A stretch of 64,000 bases of DNA from Arthrobacter_N sp051262515 (lineage in GTDB: Bacteria; Actinomycetota; Actinomycetes; Actinomycetales; Micrococcaceae), in assembly GCF_051262515.1 (NCBI RefSeq), contig NZ_JBIMER010000010.1:29788-93787 (forward strand), given 5' to 3'. Made by a program: the position numbers and the translations under genes. The notes under the pieces are model-generated. The model made no database searches and was not told where the DNA came from. It saw only the letters and a program-made list of their open reading frames with translations. This document shows, piece after piece, positions 61,705-64,000 of the stretch. Position 1 is the first letter of the stretch. Each line of letters begins with the position of its first letter.

Positions 61705-62165
61705 AAACCGGCGTCGCGTTCGGCGTTCTCGCGCTGGTCCTGGCGCTGCGCCTTTGGGTGTTCGAGCCGCTGACGGTCGCGTCGGACAGCATGGAGCCCG
61801 CGGTTCCGGTGGGGAGTACGGTCCTGACGTTCAGCCTGGGTCCGTCCCTCGGCGGCGTCGCCGTCGGGCGCCTGGTTGTCTTCGAGACACCGGACGACGG
61901 CGGCCGCGCGCTCAAGCGAGTGGTGGCGGTGGGCGGTCAAAGCGTCGCCATCCGCGACGGACTGCTCGTCGTGGACGGGCTGACCGTGCGCGAACCCGGA
62001 GTCGACGCCAGCCGTATCGACGCGACGTATTTCGGACCGGTCGAGGTTCCCGACGGACACGTGTTCCTCTTGGGCGACAACCGGGCGGCGTCCATCGACT
62101 CCAGGGACTTCGGCAGCGTACCGGTTGCCGCCGTCACCTCCACGGTGCTGGTTCCGCGCCCGTGA
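61689..62165 (+). CDS. signal peptidase I
   Basis: A 158-residue type I signal peptidase, short but complete. One N-terminal membrane segment (about residues 8-24) leads to VASDSMEPAVPVGS with catalytic Ser34, GRALKRVVAVGG with the general-base Lys (about 76), and the final block HVFLLGDNRAASIDSRDFG. It overlaps the oxidase gene by 16 bases. A signal peptidase tied to a secreted-protein module suggests dedicated processing, though the general enzyme may be encoded elsewhere. Confidence 0.92.
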   Translation: MGHRLKTGVAFGVLALVLALRLWVFEPLTVASDSMEPAVPVGSTVLTFSLGPSLGGVAVGRLVVFETPDDGGRALKRVVAVGGQSVAIRDGLLVVDGLTVREPGVDASRIDATYFGPVEVPDGHVFLLGDNRAASIDSRDFGSVPVAAVTSTVLVPRP

Positions 62166-62787
62166 AGACGGCCGAGACGCACGTGCCTCCACCGCACAAC
62201 GACGACCGGATGTGGACAACTCCTCCGGCTGTGGCGGCGGCGACGCCCATGATGCGCAGACCCAGCCGGCCCTCGGCCGGAACGGCGTCGGCGTCGAACC
62301 CGACGCCGTCGTCCCGAATGGTCAGGACCGTTTGGCCGTCCCGACAGGTGACCGCGACGCAGACGTTCCCCGCACGAGCGTGCCGGGCGATGTTGGAAAG
62401 CGCCTCGCGCGCCACCCGGTAGCACGCGCGGGAGCGTTCGGGTCCAAGGCCCTGCGCGTCCCGCACGGTCAGGGCCGCGCGGACGCCACCATCCACGGTG
62501 AGGGAGTCCGTGAGACGCGCCAGGGTCTCGGGGAGGCCTACGCGGCCGAGATCCGGGGTGCGCAAGGAGTCGGACAGCGATTGGAGCTTTTCGATACTCT
62601 CCGTGAGCACCGTGTGCGCCGGCGCCAGGAGCCCGGGCTGGTTGCCTCGACCTGCGGCGGCCTCCTCGGCCTCGAGGGCATAGGCGAGGCCGGCCAGAAC
62701 CTGGATGACGTCGCCGCGGAGGTCGCGAACCACGCGCGCCTGCTCCAACGCGGAGAGGTCCGCGCTCGGATAGGGGTATGTATGCAC
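62134..62787 (-). CDS. soluble histidine-kinase-like ATPase lacking the phosphoacceptor His
   Basis: A 217-residue protein homologous to the C-terminal half of the kinase at 58633-60003. The dimerisation helix reads VVRDLRGDVIQVLAGLAYALE: the phosphorylated His of RDLHDDVIQ is replaced by Arg24. The ATPase blocks remain (REALSNIARHARAGN, IRDDGVGFD, RLGLRIMG). It has no membrane or sensor part. GTG 62787 follows a good GGAGG site. It may bind the neighbouring kinase or regulator rather than signal itself. Its 3' end overlaps the convergent signal-peptidase gene by 32 bases. Confidence 0.85.
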   Translation of the reverse strand: MHTYPYPSADLSALEQARVVRDLRGDVIQVLAGLAYALEAEEAAAGRGNQPGLLAPAHTVLTESIEKLQSLSDSLRTPDLGRVGLPETLARLTDSLTVDGGVRAALTVRDAQGLGPERSRACYRVAREALSNIARHARAGNVCVAVTCRDGQTVLTIRDDGVGFDADAVPAEGRLGLRIMGVAAATAGGVVHIRSSLCGGGTCVSAVFTGAEPAPWR

Positions 62788-62814
62788 CGTCCGGACCTCC
62801 TGTTCCTTGTGCGT

Positions 62815-63375
62815 TCAGCGTCCGCCGGAGTGGTGTCCCGTGCCGAGGGACAGCCGCATGTCGCCGGGGCCGTCGAGAACGAGTTCGATGGCGCGGTCCG
62901 GAATCTCGAAGATCAGGGTCGCGTGGATGTTGCCGCCCTGTCCGACCTGCCGCTCCGCCGGGGACGACCACAGGGGCCTTGGTTTGTCCGGACCCACATG
63001 CCGAATCCGGTAGTCGGACGCCTCGAACTCGAGGCCGTCCGCGTCCAGGGCGGTCAACTCCAGCAGCACGCGGACGCGGTGGGCGCCCGCTCGGGCGGTG
63101 CCGGGCAGCGCGACGCCGGACGGGGGTTCCCAGCCGTCCGTTTCCAGGGGGACGATCCCGTTGATCCGGGCCAGTCCGCCGTCGACGGCGCTGGATGCGC
63201 CCAGCATGGTGGCAGGCGCCTCGTCGTTGGCGACGTGGAGCGCGCCGATGCCGGTGCCCAGAACGGCCAGCAGCGCCACGGGCAGCACCCAGCGCTGCGT
63301 TGTGGCGTACCAAGGACCGCCGCGTGCCGATTCGGAGCCCAGCGAGGGAACATGCGCGTCGTCCAAGAGGTTCAT
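62815..63375 (-). CDS. single-pass membrane protein with extracytoplasmic beta-rich domain
   Basis: A 186-residue protein I do not recognise. A short cytoplasmic start is followed by one membrane helix (WVLPVALLAVLGTGIGALHV, about residues 28-47) and a 130-residue outer domain with alternating hydrophobic strands (HRVRVLLELTALDADGLEFE, GNIHATLIFEIPDRAIELVL), perhaps an Ig-like fold. ATG 63375 is used; the frame extends to 63399. It lies 27 bases upstream of the His-less kinase gene in the same direction, so the two may form one signalling unit. Confidence 0.75.
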   Translation of the reverse strand: MNLLDDAHVPSLGSESARGGPWYATTQRWVLPVALLAVLGTGIGALHVANDEAPATMLGASSAVDGGLARINGIVPLETDGWEPPSGVALPGTARAGAHRVRVLLELTALDADGLEFEASDYRIRHVGPDKPRPLWSSPAERQVGQGGNIHATLIFEIPDRAIELVLDGPGDMRLSLGTGHHSGGR

Positions 63376-63491
63376 GGGACATTCTGACCCGGCGACCATG
63401 TGGAAACCCTGACCGGGTTGTGGCCGCGTGCCGGTGGGGGAACCGGGGGCCGAACAGGTCGCTGTGCGGATGGCCGAACGGGTGACGGAGA

Positions 63492-63815
63492 ATGGACAGC
63501 ATGGCAGAGAAACCGGATCCGTTCAGGCACTCGGAAAAAGCTGCCGCCAACCGTCTGGTTAAGGCGACGGCGCTCGCTCGTTGGTTGTGGGACCGGGGGA
63601 TCGATGGCGACGAGCTCGTGGCCTGCGGTGCGGCGCAGCGCCGACGGATGGCCCGTGCGGCGGGTGTCAATCCGCCGTCGGGTATCGACACGTGGTCCGT
63701 GGTCGCCGAGATGTTGGACGAAAAGTCGGCCTGGATGGAACGCCATCCGGGCCACCCCTCCGGAGCGCGCGAGCATGAGGATGAAAAGTCGCAGTGGATT
63801 GGCGAACGTTCGTAG
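63492..63815 (+). CDS. small hypothetical protein
   Basis: A 107-residue soluble, Arg- and Ala-rich helical protein without recognised domain. ALARWLWDRGIDGDELVACG and RRRMARAAGVNPPSGIDTW suggest a small helical DNA- or protein-binding fold. GGAG lies just before ATG 63492. It is divergent from the membrane protein at 62815. Confidence 0.65.
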   Translation: MDSMAEKPDPFRHSEKAAANRLVKATALARWLWDRGIDGDELVACGAAQRRRMARAAGVNPPSGIDTWSVVAEMLDEKSAWMERHPGHPSGAREHEDEKSQWIGERS

Positions 63816-64000
63816 GTGATGACAGCCGGAGCTGAAAGTTCGGCGTTCGGTTCGAGAGGTGGTCGACTCGCCCACAGTTAGTCTTCGCCGCAAAATTAGC
63901 ATCTCTTTTCCCCAGATGGGCGTCTTGGGGTCTATTCTATCGTATCTGTTTTCTAGTGTTGGTGTATGGACGGGAAGCGGGATTCGGAGAGTGGCCGGGG
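63816..64000. other. AT-richer intergenic end of window
   Basis: No complete gene. CCCCAGA (63913-63919) and TCTTGGGG (63926-63933) form an imperfect hairpin, and T-rich sequence (TCTATTCTATCG, GTTTTCTAG) follows. An ATG at 63966 could begin a gene running out of the window, but there is no ribosome site and too little sequence to judge. Confidence 0.35.

Overview
The window is 64 kb of very high-GC, densely packed chromosome from an actinobacterium, most likely a Micrococcaceae member (Arthrobacter-like). The reasons are the codon use, many GTG starts, ATGA/GTGA stop-start overlaps, a C50-carotenoid operon with heterodimeric cyclase genes, ergothioneine genes and a mycothiol-type nitroreductase homologue. 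This placement is inference from gene content; there is no rRNA to confirm it. I saw no prophage, insertion sequence or CRISPR array.

Layout. 0-3.5 kb: end of an SGNH hydrolase, a tiny membrane ORF, an MFS transporter, then alanine dehydrogenase divergent from an Lrp-type regulator. 3.5-10.8 kb: a winged-helix/X25 fusion protein, then glgX-treY-treZ, which turn glycogen into trehalose. 10.9-13.4 kb: a DUF1540 protein, then an NRAMP-like carrier and a DUF1445 protein. 13.4-18.5 kb: a SNF2-SWIM helicase and a hipBA-type toxin-antitoxin pair behind an AT-rich promoter. 18.5-27 kb: a tartrate catabolic cluster (tctCAB transporter, two ttuC-like dehydrogenases, tarD, a 2-hydroxyacid dehydrogenase, LysR). 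27-32 kb: a GntR regulator and pxpA-pxpBC-biotin carboxylase (5-oxoproline). 33-37.4 kb: DUF456, a subtilase, and a cluster of gene remnants around a dead mercury-resistance locus whose MerR-type operator survives. 37.5-42.7 kb: egtDABC and a mycothiol-dependent-nitroreductase homologue. 42.8-50.8 kb: the carotenoid operon crtR-crtE-crtB-crtI-crtYe-crtYf-crtEb, divergent from a TspO-like gene and an SDR gene. 50.8-54.2 kb: a second Lrp regulator, a noncoding stretch with a perfect 24-bp-arm hairpin, small genes, an FAD oxidoreductase and tRNA-Ala(CGC). 54.2-64 kb: a structured noncoding stretch, a secreted Ig-like protein, a SARP regulator, a two-component pair, a Tat-exported multicopper oxidase, signal peptidase I, and a sensor-kinase paralogue that has lost its phosphoacceptor histidine.

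How it fits together. The most interesting link is between two distant loci. The palindrome TTGTT-N-AACAA occurs twice before the NRAMP/DUF1445 pair (11.2 kb) and once before pxpA (32.05 kb). It fits the FadR/GntR consensus, and a FadR/FCD-type GntR gene lies next to the pxp operon. This suggests one split regulon for 5-oxoproline or D-glutamate metabolism. A second shared element (CCGCTTGGGG...TGGG) precedes both the SARP gene and the response-regulator gene and suggests one circuit for the secreted protein/oxidase module at the right end.
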